Assembly (NCBI GenBank): GCA_003993805.1
Contig: RSEF01000003.1
Span: 111,899,994-111,963,993 of the forward strand
DNA: 64,000 nt
Reading direction: 5' to 3'
DNA from: Himantopus leucocephalus
Taxonomy: Eukaryota > Chordata > Aves > Charadriiformes > Recurvirostridae
Positions 23,101 to 35,620 of the stretch are shown piece by piece. The position numbers were made by a program, and so were the translations under genes. Numbering within the stretch: the first letter of the stretch is position 1; each line of letters opens with the position of its first letter. The notes below the pieces were generated by a model that saw only the letters and a program-made list of their open reading frames with translations, searched no databases and had not been told where the DNA came from.

Positions 23101-26100
23101 AATTCAGTCCTAAAAGTCTTCTCTTATTAATATACTGAGATCAGAATGGATTGTTAGGCTGTATGGGTATTGTCATTCTCATCTCTACAATCCCAAATCA
23201 AGGACACCTAAATTTCTTAGTCTATTAATACCTGAAATCATGGGGGTTTTTTTCAGGAGAAGAGAGGGGAGGAACAATTATGTCTCAAACAAGTAGCAAT
23301 TTCAGTACTACAACTGAAATACCCACATGGCCTTGAAAGCTGTGAATAACAAAGGAGGAATAGTCTTACAGCTAGAGCACATGGTTCTGCCCTGAAAAAA
23401 AGAAACTCTACATACAGGAAAAAAACTTTGCAAGGGAATTACAGGACATCTCATCACCTATTCTCAGTGCAGAATGCAAAAGAAGTTAAAGAAGAGGAGA
23501 ACAGGAAACCAAGAAAGAAAATTAGTAGTACCCTTAATAAGAAATTATTGCAGCTTTTACTAGGGAACAAAAGCATCAATATTGTATATGAGAAAAATTC
23601 TGAAAGTTCCATTGAGGAGACACAAACTGTACCTGGAATAATTTAGTGATAAAATGTATTTCCATTTACTATCATTATCTGAACAAGTGCATTAGTATTT
23701 TGTCTTACAAAACAGCAGAAAATACAATTGCTGAGATACAGCCTATTTAAAATATGTTTACTTTTTGGGAGCTCTTAACAAAACAGGCATGGTTCCTAAT
23801 GAAGCCCCATGTTGATCTGCCGCAATTATAAGAAACTGAGACACCATCTCTTACCCACACACAAGACACAGAAAGAAAAGGATAGTAGTGCAGGGAGGGA
23901 GTGATCTACCATTTCTTTGTGGAAGAAATTCAGTCAAAAATGAAACTGAAATAATTTTGTTTTAACAATAATTTTAACAATAGAACTTTTTTGAAAAAAA
24001 ATCAATTCTGTTCATCCTGTTAAAATATTTATAACTCTAAAGTAGATGTTCTTGAATAAATCCATTTCTTTTTGTACTCTTCAGAGATTCAGTTTTGTTG
24101 CAAAAAGCCACAAGTCATAATTTCCTGTGATTCTTTATCAAACCTTTCAACAAACACATAAATACACACATGCTGGTTACTGAGATTTAATTTTGTAATG
24201 ATTTTTTAATGATTTAATGATTTTAATTTAATTTTAATGATCTACTTCAGATTTTTAATTTTATTTTTTGTCCTAGTTTACCATGAGTTCATTCAGATTT
24301 CATGTTTCAGGTCATTTTCTTTGGAAGAACTTACACATTGAATGAACTTCATATCTAGGAGCAACACAGTCCTCTTATCTGTCACAAAAGGCCAGGAGAA
24401 AGACTTATGAAGTATCATATGTTACAATCAATAGGTTGGGAAAAGTAAGAACATTTGTAAGAATCTGAAGGGTCAAAAGGCTAGATTCACATGAAAACAG
24501 GTTCTTAAGTGGCAGCTGAAATATTTAAATAAAATCTGTAGGGATCATTGAAACAGTTCCTCTATATCTCTATGAAAATGCATGCAATCCTGTCTGAGAA
24601 TCTCATGGGATTCTCAAACAAGATATTTCAAGTGTGTTTAGATGATTATGGTCATTGGTACCAATCCATATGTACCCACAAGTGCTCTAGTTATTAAGCT
24701 ACTGACCATAAAGCAGTGAGGATCTCTCTTTCTCTCTCCTCCTGGTTCTAGAAGAAAGTACTCCTCTAGTTTAAGAAATTCAGCAAATGCTTCCTTCTTA
24801 AGAATTTGAAGCTGAACAGATCCACAGTGAGGATTTAGATGGATACCAATATGTGTTTTGAGGCAGACTTTTAAAAGGTAGATATTGATTCTCTCTCTGG
24901 CATATCTGTGAGCAAAGTCTGGCAGTTCTTCCCTTAGCATGTAGATTCATTTCTTTATTACTTCTACTGCTATAACATTTGGTATCCCTGAGTGTGAAGC
25001 AGGTTGCCATCACGTTTAGGCATTGCGTACAAAGAAGAAAGTACTTGTACTTTTGCATGAGGCAACAGTCAAATAGAGTGTAACATGAGACAAAGCATGA
25101 TATGCAGTCATCTTGACATGTTAGTAGCCTAACTCTTGCCAGGATTTTTAGGTGTGGTGTCAAAGAATTTTAAGTATTAGTCCAAGGAAGAAGAGTGATA
25201 CAGACTGAGAGGGTAGTTTAGTTATTTTCATGGAGGTGCTTGCTCAAAGTGTGACACGACTGTAGTGTCAATGATTGATCAGAATTGGTAACAAGAGACA
25301 ACACAGAAAGCCTTAGATGACCTTTACATGACTGGGAAGACCTTGGAAAAAAATAGAACCAGAAGAACTAGGCAGTTTATGTTGAATGCCTGAATGCAAT
25401 AAAAGAACAGAATAAGGAAAATGTGAAGAGAGGGTTGGTACAGGAAAGCAGATGGATGGGGAATTACCTTTGTCACGATATTAGAGATTATTTGACTAGA
25501 AATGTGCTGATTTCAGAAAGGCCAAGGAAATGTGAGCTCTTTTCATTGACCAAGGAGTTTATTCCTCCTATAACTGTTGTCTGATATCTCTTTCTCCTCA
25601 TTCACTAGGAGGGAGAGAGCCTTGGATAACTTATCTCCTCTTTTAGTCACCTCATTTTGCTTGCCTTGGATCTTCTCTCCAGCAATGAATCTATCTACAG
25701 ATTGTGAGTAAAACACAATTGCAATTGCCTGCAATGAACTGTGATCTGTTGATTCTTTGTTGACCGGGCAAAAATCTGTAAATAGATGCAGCCCTAGGTG
25801 ACTGCAACATCCTAAGGAACAACAGAAAATGTCCACATCAATGGGTAAAAAAAAAGTATACTGTCAGAACTTCAACTTAGCATGTGCTCGAAAGTCATCT
25901 GCAGTTGGGGGTGTGGTAGGGCTTCAGCTTCAAAGTCCAAACTTCAAGTGTTTACATGTAGGCTCTCGTGTTGGACTCTATAAACTCAAGCTGGTTATGT
26001 AGACAGAGGCAACTAGTGTTATTTCAGATGTTATACACTCTCAGAGGTACTTCCACTCCCTATAGGAAACCTGGATCTCAAATGGCAGTAGATGCCTATA

Positions 26101-27019
26101 TTTAGGCAGCTGAACAAGATCTAGATTTCTGCTACTGAGTTGACTGGCTCATGTCCCATTTTACTGAACGGAGAGCTTATCAGTACAGTCCAAGGATCCT
26201 AAAGAGCAGTTCAGCTAATAAAATTTGGGTCTCTGCTACAAAGCAGTGACAACCAACTCTCTAAACTCCATTGACAGTATTCGTCAGGAGTGTGATCCCA
26301 TGCTCATATTTTGTCTAGCCTCCACCTGCTGCTCCGGAAGGATATAGATCTCTCCTATCTTCTATGCCATATCCATAAGCCCTATACAGATGTTTCACAT
26401 CCCATGAGCCCAAACAGCAGCAGAGACCCATATTAGGTAACTGAAACCCACCTGAGAACCCCATTAACTATACTGGAATCTTACACACCAAATTACTTCT
26501 TGACACCAACATTGTGAATACCTAAATTAGTCTGAAGCTGAACCTTCATGTTCCTGGAGGATTCTGTGGTAGAGTGTCACGAGCTAGAGTGTCTTGGGTT
26601 AAAACAGTTTCATTGCGTCTTTTCACGCTTCTCTCCAGTAATGATTCTACCTACACACTGAGAGTAAACTTGGCTTAACCTCAATTGGAATTATATAGAA
26701 AAATAGACATGAAGACTAGTATTGTGAATCAACATAAAAGACAATATGCCTGAAAGGGAAAGGGAAACTTAAATAAAGGAAATTAATTTAGTAATGTCAT
26801 TAGTCAGTATGAATATTGGGGACCCAATCTTTTTGTTAGCATAAATAACTTTAATGGAGCTGCCCACATGAGTGAAATTATCTGATACCCTAAATTCAGG
26901 CTGTCTGGAGAATTGCTCTGTAAGGGAGAATACGTCTTTCTAGAGGTGTATCTCACATAAGTTACAAAGTATTTTGGAGGTGTTTAGGTCTGATGTTGCT
27001 GTAGCTTGAACTTTTAGCT

Positions 27020-27036
27020 TTTTTTTTTTTTTTTAA
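27020..27036. repeat. Poly(T) tract
   Basis: A homopolymer run of about 17 T with no accompanying retrocopy features. Confidence 0.6.
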
Positions 27037-29805
27037 GGAACTATTTGCAGTACTCACCTGGAATGTCACAAGTAAAACTAATCCTTTAATGAAATAGTCA
27101 TCTTTTTTGGTTTTTGTCTCAGACTAAATACAGTTACTTTTAGAATTTCAAGATTTCCCCAAAATGTAATGCTTTTGTAAGAATGTACTAAGTTAATTTG
27201 GTTACAAGTTTTCTATTTTCATTTCATATAGGAGACTAGAAGCCCTTTCTTTTCTATTGGAAGAGAATATGTCAGTTTTAAACATTGACTGAACTTCCAA
27301 GGGTGTGTCATTAAACAGACTAATATAAGAAATATGTATTCACATCACTAAAGCTCTGTTAGAGTGAAGGCATTTTTTAAACCAGTATATCTTCAGAATA
27401 AGCAAAGCTGTCAGTAGCATTTTGCCAGATGTGCTGGAAGAATATCTGGCTTCCATTCTATTTCTTTATAAAAACTACAATTTCAGAGGATCCAAATTCG
27501 CTACTGGCTAAATTACTTTTACAGACCTCAGCTGGAGTAACTCAGCTGTGTGCCCAGGATGGCTGGAGGGTCAAGAAGGAAGGAATGCTTCCCAAGGCTG
27601 GGGAATGATGATAGAACCTCTATATATCTCCATTTTGCTCCTGAGGACAAATAAGCTCCTAAGACCAGGGTATCCCAGGGTCAAATAGGTCTAATCTAAT
27701 TCTTAAGAAGATCCCCACAACAGGTGGGCTCCTTCTCCTGTAATCCTATTTTGCTAAGTATTAATAACCCAGCTGCAGCTGGTCTTCTTAGCCCCCCCCA
27801 CACTCAGGTGGTCATTCATCATCCTATGTGCTACTGCCAACACCCCAGAGGCAAGAGGGAAACAGAACTGGTCAAACAGCAGCAAGCGCTAAGATCATGA
27901 TAGATAGGAGTAGAGGGAGGTGAGAAAGGAGGGATGTTGTCCCTCTGGCTTAGTCTTTCAATGTGATTCCAGGATCCCTGCTGCTTACAACAGGCATATC
28001 CTGCTATATAATGCAAGTTGTCTCGTACACCACATTAAGAACATATGAAAGATCTGTTTGTAAATCACAGAGTCATACTTAAATCTTTGCCTAAAATATG
28101 GCCTCTTAAAAGTGAGTAATAACTGCGTAGACATCAGGAGAAATATGTCTTAATTATTTTAGCTCATCCATAACCACTCTGGATCTCTCTATGAAAGCCA
28201 GCTGCAGAGGCAATCATTTGGAAACTGCACTGTTCAATAACCTCTGCATATCTCTTCCCATTAAGATATGAAAGCCTGAGCTATCTACTTACGTCAGCAC
28301 CTAGGAGTCAATGCAATTTTAAATTGATGCTTAATATTCACGAATTCTTGTATTAGCATGCAAGAACATAAGCTGTTGGGTTTTTTCCCCCTTCTTTTTA
28401 TTTATCATTTCAGACTTCTGAATGCAAACAGTCTCTTCGCACAGGATGTAAATTATTATTACAATGAAAGCAGCCAGAAGGACAGAAGCTTGGAAATGAT
28501 TTCTCCTCTGAGCAGTAGGAGATTGTTCAGGTCCTGCTGTTTTGAAAACCTTCTTCCCCCCACGCAGGCTACCCTGTGAAGAGAAAGCCTTTTGAATATT
28601 TTGGCAATCAGAGAAGGCCCCAACATAAATTATGGATACAGAAACTCAGAAGACATTCTAACAAATAGAATACTATGGAATCCATTTTTCAGCCACCATA
28701 TGGTGTCAACAGAATGCCACTTTGTTTCTTTTGGGTAACAGCTCATCATTAAAAAAATAAACAGGCTGGGGGTTTTTGGTGAGCAGAGAATCTACAGTCA
28801 TTATATTGAAAAAATAACAAGTGATAAACCGGCCTATTGCTTTGCCATCTTCTTACGTTGCCGCACATACACAGGTATTTAGTTGTTTCTATATTGAAGC
28901 AAGTCCAGGAAAGAGACTGTCATTGAAGCTCAGAGGTTTTAATTTTCCCATATATTTTCAAATGTGAGAAAAGTTATTCAAGCTCTTTTATAATATTAGA
29001 CTTGTTGCAGGTAACTTACAAGTATGTTTTTAAAAGCTAAATCTTGTTTCCTTCTTAGCTGTGCTTTCCATTTATTTCCCTTGTATCCTGGAATATTGTG
29101 ATCGAAGATGAGACCACTTTGGGTTTTTGGTGTTGATTTACAAAAAGCCAGTGTTGACTGAAGAGTGCAATTACTTCCCAACTCAGAGAAGATCTGGTTT
29201 GCATTGGCAGGGTTTCATTCATAATATTGTCTGACATAAACCCAGTTATTTCTTTCCATTAAGTGGAAAACTTGAAAAATAGATCAGTTTCCACTGTAGT
29301 TCCACAGGTATTTTATGCAACTTTCATCATTTTCCATTCTTTCCAAGCTAACCCTAAATTAAGCTAGGTCAGTTTATGCTTTTCCTGGATTGAAAGTAAT
29401 GCAGTTGTTCTTAAAGGACTACCCTAAAAAAATTCCAGAAAAACAGTCTATCCCTCTCTTTCTCAGGTTTTATGTACTCCCATCTTCTTTCACTGGCTGT
29501 CCTGCGGTCAGGTGATGAAATGGGTCTTTGAGTTTGATTTGCAGCCTCATGATGACAATTAGCTCTAACAGAGTGCAAGGTCACTGCATTTGCAGTGCAT
29601 ATTTGCTGCATACTCCATTTTTTGAATGAAATAAGTCAATGATCTGGACAGGTACTAGTGTATTAGGACTTGAACCTGAAGTTATTCTTGTTACACTTTA
29701 TTTTTGTCTTTCCTATGTAAAGTAAATGTAGTTTGAGAGAGCTGTTGATCTTTCGTTGGCTGAGTTCTTAGGATCTACTTTTTCATCCAGTTCTACCACA
29801 TTTTA

Positions 29806-29809
<4 letters not shown>

Positions 29810-29836
<27 letters not shown>
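29810..29836. repeat. Poly(A) tract with a nearby ambiguous base
   Basis: A run of about 27 A, with an N at 29849. The upstream 'ttccacattttatgtaa' shows no AATAAA within 30 bases and no flanking duplication is seen, so it is listed only as a simple repeat. Confidence 0.7.
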
Positions 29837-29841
<5 letters not shown>

Positions 29842-30485
29842 CTAGATTNCATATCCACAAGCTGTCAAAACAATGACCCTGAGTCCATTTACAATCATAG
29901 CAATTTGACTCTGTGTGGAAAAATATTAATTTGTCAATAGGCCTATGTGTCTGCTTCCTCCCTTGTGGAAGCAAGCAAAGTAAATATTGCTCTCTCCCTT
30001 TTGTAGGCAATAACAGCAAAACATAAAGTATGTATAGCAACTTCTCTCCTGTTTCAGGTTAGTTTAACCTAGGGGGAGGTTCATACAATAATAAACCAAC
30101 ATTAGAACCCATCTTTGTAGCTAAAGATCCCACTCCTTAAACCAGCAAAACTAAAAAATCAACTTTATGGAATTAAAGAAATCAGAATGAAATAACCAAC
30201 TTTTATGTTTATCCAATATTTTACAGGTTAGGAATGGGATAAACCTACTAAATCATTCTCCCAAGACAAACTTTTTTCTGGAATATTTTGACCAATGCAT
30301 TTTCCAATCCAGTTGTAAAAAGCTATTGATGATGTGCAATTTCCTGTAGCAGATCTATTATTAGCCCAGGATATATCACAGCCAGGAAAATCTTATGATT
30401 TCTCTTTTGCTCAATAGGATATTTTTTTCCAAAAAAGACCTCCAGCAAATGTTCAGTGTTAGAGTTAAATGGAGTTATACACCAT

Positions 30486-30540
30486 TTTTTTATTTATTTA
30501 GTCTAGTCTTTTTTTTCCCCTCTTTTTTTTTTTCCCCCAA
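30486..30540. repeat. T/C-rich simple sequence
   Basis: An interrupted pyrimidine run (T blocks and C blocks) of about 55 bases. It could act as a polypyrimidine tract, but no convincing exon follows. Confidence 0.6.
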
Positions 30541-33214
30541 ATGTGAAAGCAAACAAGTGAAAAACAAAATCAAACGTGCTGGATATAAGCACAAGTCTTT
30601 TTCTTCACTGATATTCTTTGTCTGAAATGCATACAATCCTGCTATGCTTCTCTGGTTGCTCTTGACTTCCTTTTATTTATGTGTGATTGGATAAGTATGA
30701 ACGAGAATCAACACCCGCTGCTCTTTATTATTTGTATAACACCAACACTATGGGAGATATCTTGCAAAAAGTGTCATCATATCTTTGGCTGCAGAGGGTG
30801 GCAAAAAGAAGTAATGGAGCCTTGACAGGTTTGTTAGGATTGTATGCTCAGATACAGAAAGTACAGCAAGACTTTCCCTGCAGGAAATTCCCTATGTTGG
30901 CCAGGGATAGAAATACAGTAGGAAAAGCCTAGAAAAGGGAGTGTTGCAATGTGTGTACATAAATATATATCCGTTAGGGAATTAGAAATCACTGTGATGG
31001 GAGTGCTTAGAAGATTGTTAAATCAGTCCAGTTTAAATCAAAGCTTTGCTGAATGAGTTCATTCATTAACAGTGCACAAGCTAATGGTTAGTTCTTACAC
31101 ATTATCAATCATCAACATACAAAACTATTAGTCTTCAGTACCTATATCCTAAATTAAAGATGAGTGCACAGTACCACAGCCATATGGTTAACACTGATGG
31201 CTACAGCCACTGATGACCTTGGTAGCTGAGATCAGACCTCCAAGCTCATTGATTAGAGAAGTCAGAATTGAGTCAGACTTATCTTCTTTCATCTCCTGAC
31301 ATTTTTGCTATTGCCCCCTTCCCAAAAGGAGCAATCTCATCTGCCTTATCTGCTCCTGACACTGCTTACCTTGGTTTTAGGTTTTGCCAGTCATCTTTCC
31401 TGTATTCAGCAGGATGTTCTGTTTGCAATAACTTGAGCTTTCCTTCTCTGTTGTTTAGCAAATGATCATCATTTGGATGTCTCTTACCAGCAACTACCTT
31501 CATCTTTCTTTGCCCCTTTGGTGGGCACATAGCTTAAATATTATGTAAAATGTCTATATGTTGTGTCTGTTTGTGCCATCACAGTGCTCAAAAATACTTC
31601 TCTAATTGTTCTGGTCACATTATTTCAGAATGCTTATGTTCAGGTTCAAAGCAAACTAATATTGATTATATTCTGATCAGATATCTGTTTTGGCTACAAA
31701 GGTTTGGCCCCCAGATAGATGGGAAGAAGTATTAATCTCATAATCTGACCTAAGATTCCCTACTTGGGATGTCCAGAAGGGATATAACCAAAGACCTAAA
31801 TTCATCTCACCCAAAATTTACTTGCTCATTGAAAGGCCTGAGACAGGATCTTAACTTCCTAAGTCCTGTTCAGTAGTGCTAAGAGCAATCTGGAACCAGT
31901 TGCTCTCTAGCAAAGAAAGCGATGATGGTTAGGCTTCCTACAAAGACAGCTGAGTGAAGAGAGTAAAATTACATGAGGTGAACTCAGATCTAGGGTCTTA
32001 ATCATGTTCTACCAATTTTTTTTTATAGAGCTAAGCAAACTTTGAAGCAGAAGCAATTATTTCTTAAACAATAATAACTGTATTACAAAGCTTCAAAGAG
32101 CTCAAGGCATGTTTTTTAGAAGATGTACAATGTTGTAAATATTGCTGTTAGTTTACCATTTCATATCTAATAAAAATCCCTGTGTCTTATCTGGCAATTT
32201 ATGATGTGAAGGGAGAAAGAAAAGGGTCTTTATGTGGCTACTACACTCTTTAAAGTAATTTTATGGTGCTCTCAGAAAGTTATCCGTTCTACCAACAGAG
32301 AAATGAATCATGAATAATGGGTAAGCACCTTTGTGCTGTTTACAGGCTTTCAGACTTTAAAGTTTACATCCTGGTAAGCCAGTATATCAATTTAATTAGG
32401 TGCTTTGAGTAATTTACCCAAGTAAGTTGTTTGGTGATAAGTCTTTAGTCCTCAATCTTCTTCTGATTAGAAGGATGATTAATTTTCAGTTGCTTAAAAA
32501 GCCTTCAGCGACAAAGTATCCAACCACAGTTTTTGCTGATGTTCCCTTTTCCATTTGTATTCTGAGCATGGGAAGTAGGTGGAGATGAGCTGCCTGACAT
32601 TTTGTTTGTTGGAATATATTCAGTATTCCATAATTGCAAAATTTCCTCATGTCATGCTTCAAGGATGGGCAGTTTTATGTTATTCCCGGGTTTGATGATA
32701 TGCCAGTTGGTACAGCTCAGTGCATTTTTGAGCACTGTAAAATTGGAGTTCATGGAACAACTGGCTTTCATTTCAGTCCTTCCCTTCTCATAGCCTGTTG
32801 CTTTCTCCTTGGTGTTCTGCAGTTCAATCTTTATGTGAAATTGTACTTCTGCCTTTTGTAACACTCCCCCCCCTCCCCCCATCATATAATCTCTCCATTA
32901 ATAATTGTGGATTTAAAGCCTCTGTTCCCTCTTGCTCTCCCTGGAGGAATAAACACCTGCTACTTTTCCACCCTCTGCCCGCTTTGTTTCTTAATGTTGG
33001 AATTACAGCAGTTGTTTCCTGCTGCCCAAGAAGCAGGAGTTGCAGCCTGAAAAATCCAGGAAAGCTGATAAAAAAGCAAAAATCAGGCCTCTGGCTTGTG
33101 GAGACCATGCATTTCACCCTAAAAGGGTTTTTGGAGGGTGTCAGCCAGAGAACTGCCTTCTGCTTTGAAGGAAAAAGCTACCTTCAGACTACCAAGGCTT
33201 TCTTTCCTGGTTTG

Positions 33215-33420
33215 AAACGTCTGTGACCACGCCGTGCTCCAGCCACGCTTGCTGGCACCAATGGTGTATTTGCACGCCGGGCAGCCGTGCCGCATATCAC
33301 AGCTATTGGCCAGCAGTGTGTGTAGCACTTTGCAACTCAACATGGAAGATGCCCGTTCTGGGGGATCTGAGGTGCTCTTGCTGTGCAGGCCGCTCTCAAC
33401 ACGTGACGGTAAGTGATGCC
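33215..33420 (+). promoter_or_regulatory. CpG cluster with possible first exon and splice donor
   Basis: Roughly a dozen CpGs lie within 200 bases of an otherwise CpG-poor window. An open frame runs from 33234 through an in-frame ATG at 33342 and reaches a strong splice-donor match, ACG|GTAAGTGA, with GT at 33409-33410; the frame stops just past the donor. The donor overlaps an E-box-like CACGTGAC at 33400-33407. A C-rich tract with G-quadruplex potential on the minus strand lies about 350 bases upstream (32864-32880). These are features of a small alternative promoter and first exon. I do not recognise the encoded peptide, and an accidental donor in a modestly GC-rich patch is possible. Confidence 0.3.
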
Positions 33421-34067
33421 AGGGGAGAGGGGTTATCTCACCCATCTTCTTCACTGTCAGTCAGAAAGTAATAACCAAGAGTTAAGGTCTTTGCATTTTA
33501 AAAATAACGTGAGGAAGAATACTGCTAAAGCCCAAGCGTCACGGTCCTGTCACTTTTCTCAGGGCAGAAAAAAATCTCTCAGAAGTTCCTCTTTTGAGTT
33601 ATACTCAGGTCCAGTAATTTTAAGTCATAAAAGTTTATAATATATTTTTATACACTGACTAGACTGGCTCTTATTTCATGCACCGCATTTTAGCTGAACC
33701 AGATTAATTTAACCCATGTTTGTGGCTGGCCATATTTTAGATTGCCTTCAGGATGCTACTTTACCAGATTTAAGTCAGCAGTGAATCACAAGCAAACTTT
33801 GCTCGGGCATTACTTAGCTTGCCCTCAGGTTAGTGGCACTGCTTAGAAATGTGTCTTAAAGAAAGTTGCCTAAAATGCTAGCTTGAGCATTTTTAACTTC
33901 TCTTCTTTGTATAATAATGCTCTAGGCTTAAAGCAGTAATTACACAGAGTAGAAATACCTGCTGCCATGCTCATTTTCTGTACATGTGCAACAGTGGAAG
34001 CTCTGTGAATCCGCTTGGGATTTTGTAATTTATTATTTATTTGGGGGCACTTAGTCTTAACACTCAC

Positions 34068-34235
34068 TGTGTACCCTCCCCCCCCTTCTGTCTTTTTAGT
34101 TAATTCTCCCTATTTCCTTGTGTCCCACAAGTTCCCTGTGACCTCCTTTCCCCCTCCCTCCTCTATCTGTTATTTCTTTTCCTCCTCTGCTAAGCTTTGT
34201 CTTTCTGTTTTCCTGTTACCTTCCCTGCCCTTAAT
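34068..34235. repeat. Pyrimidine-rich tract (plus strand)
   Basis: About 165 bases strongly biased to C and T, starting with a C run at 34076-34085. It includes a good acceptor-like string, 'cccttctgtctttttag', with AG at 34098-34099. The downstream translation is low-complexity, so it reads as simple sequence rather than a secure exon. Confidence 0.55.
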
Positions 34236-34914
34236 TTTGGTCAGATATTGCAGTTGATACAAACCTGGTGTTTCCAGAATGAAAAACTGGCAAGAAGAAT
34301 GCCTCTTCCCTCCGTTGTACCCCCATTAACTAATGAAAGAGGAGAGGGAATTAGCCAGGCCACTAAATATGAAAGCTATTTCAGAATAGTCGGTATTTTT
34401 ACTTATCTAATCCAGAAGATACTGCTGCTGTGGGAGAGAGACAACTGTGATTTTAGAATACAGTGAGTGTAATGATGACATAACATCTTTGCTAAGCTTT
34501 GCCAAACAATCCCTCATTACATTTTCCTCTCATTTACTGTGTTTATCGTGGCATGCAGAGCATGGAAGAGGATTTGCCTGATTTAACGTCAGCAAATCCA
34601 TTGGGATCAAAACACTGCTATCCAGTGTTTTGCTAGTTTCAAGCAGGTCATGGTGAGTTAAACTACATGAGCAGTCTCCTCGATCGCCTATGGTTTAGGC
34701 TGTTCCCTGTAAAGGAAACCATATATAGAATAGGCTTTGTTTAGCAATACGTTTCAGAAACATCCTGCTTTCTGTACCTTATCTGAGCACATACTCGCAA
34801 GTATATACAAAAAACTGACTTTGCATTAATCCAATACTTTCTCTCAATAAAGAAGCAAAAAATATAAAAGCATATACATAATGCATAATCCTTATGCATT
34901 AAGATATACCACAG

Positions 34915-35256
34915 TCACAGAATCATGGAATCACAAGGTAATTCACCTTGGAAGAGACCTCAACAAGATCAGCTATGAGGTCAGAGCAGATTGTTCTGGG
35001 CTTTGTATTGAAAACCCACAAGGATGAAGACTTCACAGTCCCTCTGGGCAACCCTAAGTAAAAAAATGCGGAAAATACCAAAAGTTTTTCCCTGTGTTGA
35101 ATCTGAACTTCTGTTGTTTCAGTTTATGTTCGCTGTCTCCTGTCCTCATATCATGCCCTACTGTGAAAAGCCTGGATCCATCGTCTACCTTTTCTACAGA
35201 GCTGTCCCCCAACTCCAGGCTGGGTAGGTGCAAGGAGTTATTCCTTCCCAAATTTC
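34915..35256 (-). mobile_element. CR1 3'-end fragment, older subfamily
   Basis: In the plus reading it starts 'cacagaatcatggaatcaca' and runs through 'aaaacccacaaggatgaaga', 'ctctgggcaaccctaag' and 'cctactgtgaaaagcctggatccatc'. These are reverse-strand CR1 3' blocks of a different subfamily from the copies at 1, 18646 and 37923. The 5' side ends where the next CR1 begins in the opposite orientation. Confidence 0.8.
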
Positions 35257-35620
35257 CAGTCTGTTTAATATCTTCAATATCTCTAACAATGATCTGGATG
35301 AGGGGCTCAAGTGCACCCTCAGTAAGTTTGCAGATGATACTAAGTTGGGCTAGAGTGTTGATCTGCTTGAGGGTAGGATGGCGCTACAGAGGGATNNNNN
35401 NNNNNNNNNNNNNNNNNNNNNNNNNNNNNNNNNNNNNNNNNNNNNNNNNNNNNNNNNNNNNNNNNNNNNNNNNNNNNNNNNNNNNNNNNNNNNNNTTTAA
35501 AAGACATGTAGATGTGGTGCTGAGGGACACAGTTTAGTAGTGGTCTTGGCAGTGCTAGGCTAATGGTTGGATTTGATGATCTTAAGGGTCTTTTCCAACC
35601 TAAACAATTCTATGGTTCTA
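35257..35620 (+). mobile_element. CR1 copy interrupted by the assembly gap
   Basis: The left part (35257-35395) encodes the RT palm region ('gatctggatgaggggctcaagtgcaccctcagtaagtttgcagatgat', an FADD-motif segment). The right part (35496-35620) is the 3' end: 'agacatgtagatgtggtgct', 'ttggatttgatgatctta' and a terminal 'ttctatggttct'. The N gap lies between, so the missing sequence is most simply the rest of this CR1. The true length is unknown. Confidence 0.85.
35396..35495. other. Assembly gap (100 N)
   Basis: Exactly 100 Ns, the usual placeholder for a gap of unknown size. It sits inside a CR1 copy, a common cause of assembly breaks. Any frame that crosses it is an artefact. Confidence 0.99.

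Larger units (their letters stand above)
19581..34914. other. Long unannotated, mostly AT-rich interval
   Basis: About 15 kb in which I recognise no complete gene, RNA gene or well-preserved mobile element. It contains homopolymer runs (listed separately), a perfect inverted repeat at 20153-20180, and a GC- and CpG-richer island with exon-like signals at about 32590-33420 followed by a pyrimidine-rich tract. Many short open frames exist in all six frames, as expected by chance. Confidence 0.45.

Noticed and set aside
29810..29836. Poly(A) tract as the tail of a processed pseudogene
   Set aside because: No poly(A) signal within range, no upstream gene-like sequence, and no flanking target duplication.
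32798..33226. 142-codon open frame
   Set aside because: Overlaps open frames on the opposite strand in the same GC-richer patch and shows no known domain. Only the later donor-bounded part was kept, as a low-confidence exon candidate.
35094..35537. Open frame of 147 codons crossing the assembly gap
   Set aside because: It runs through 100 Ns and lies in CR1 sequence, so it is an artefact.
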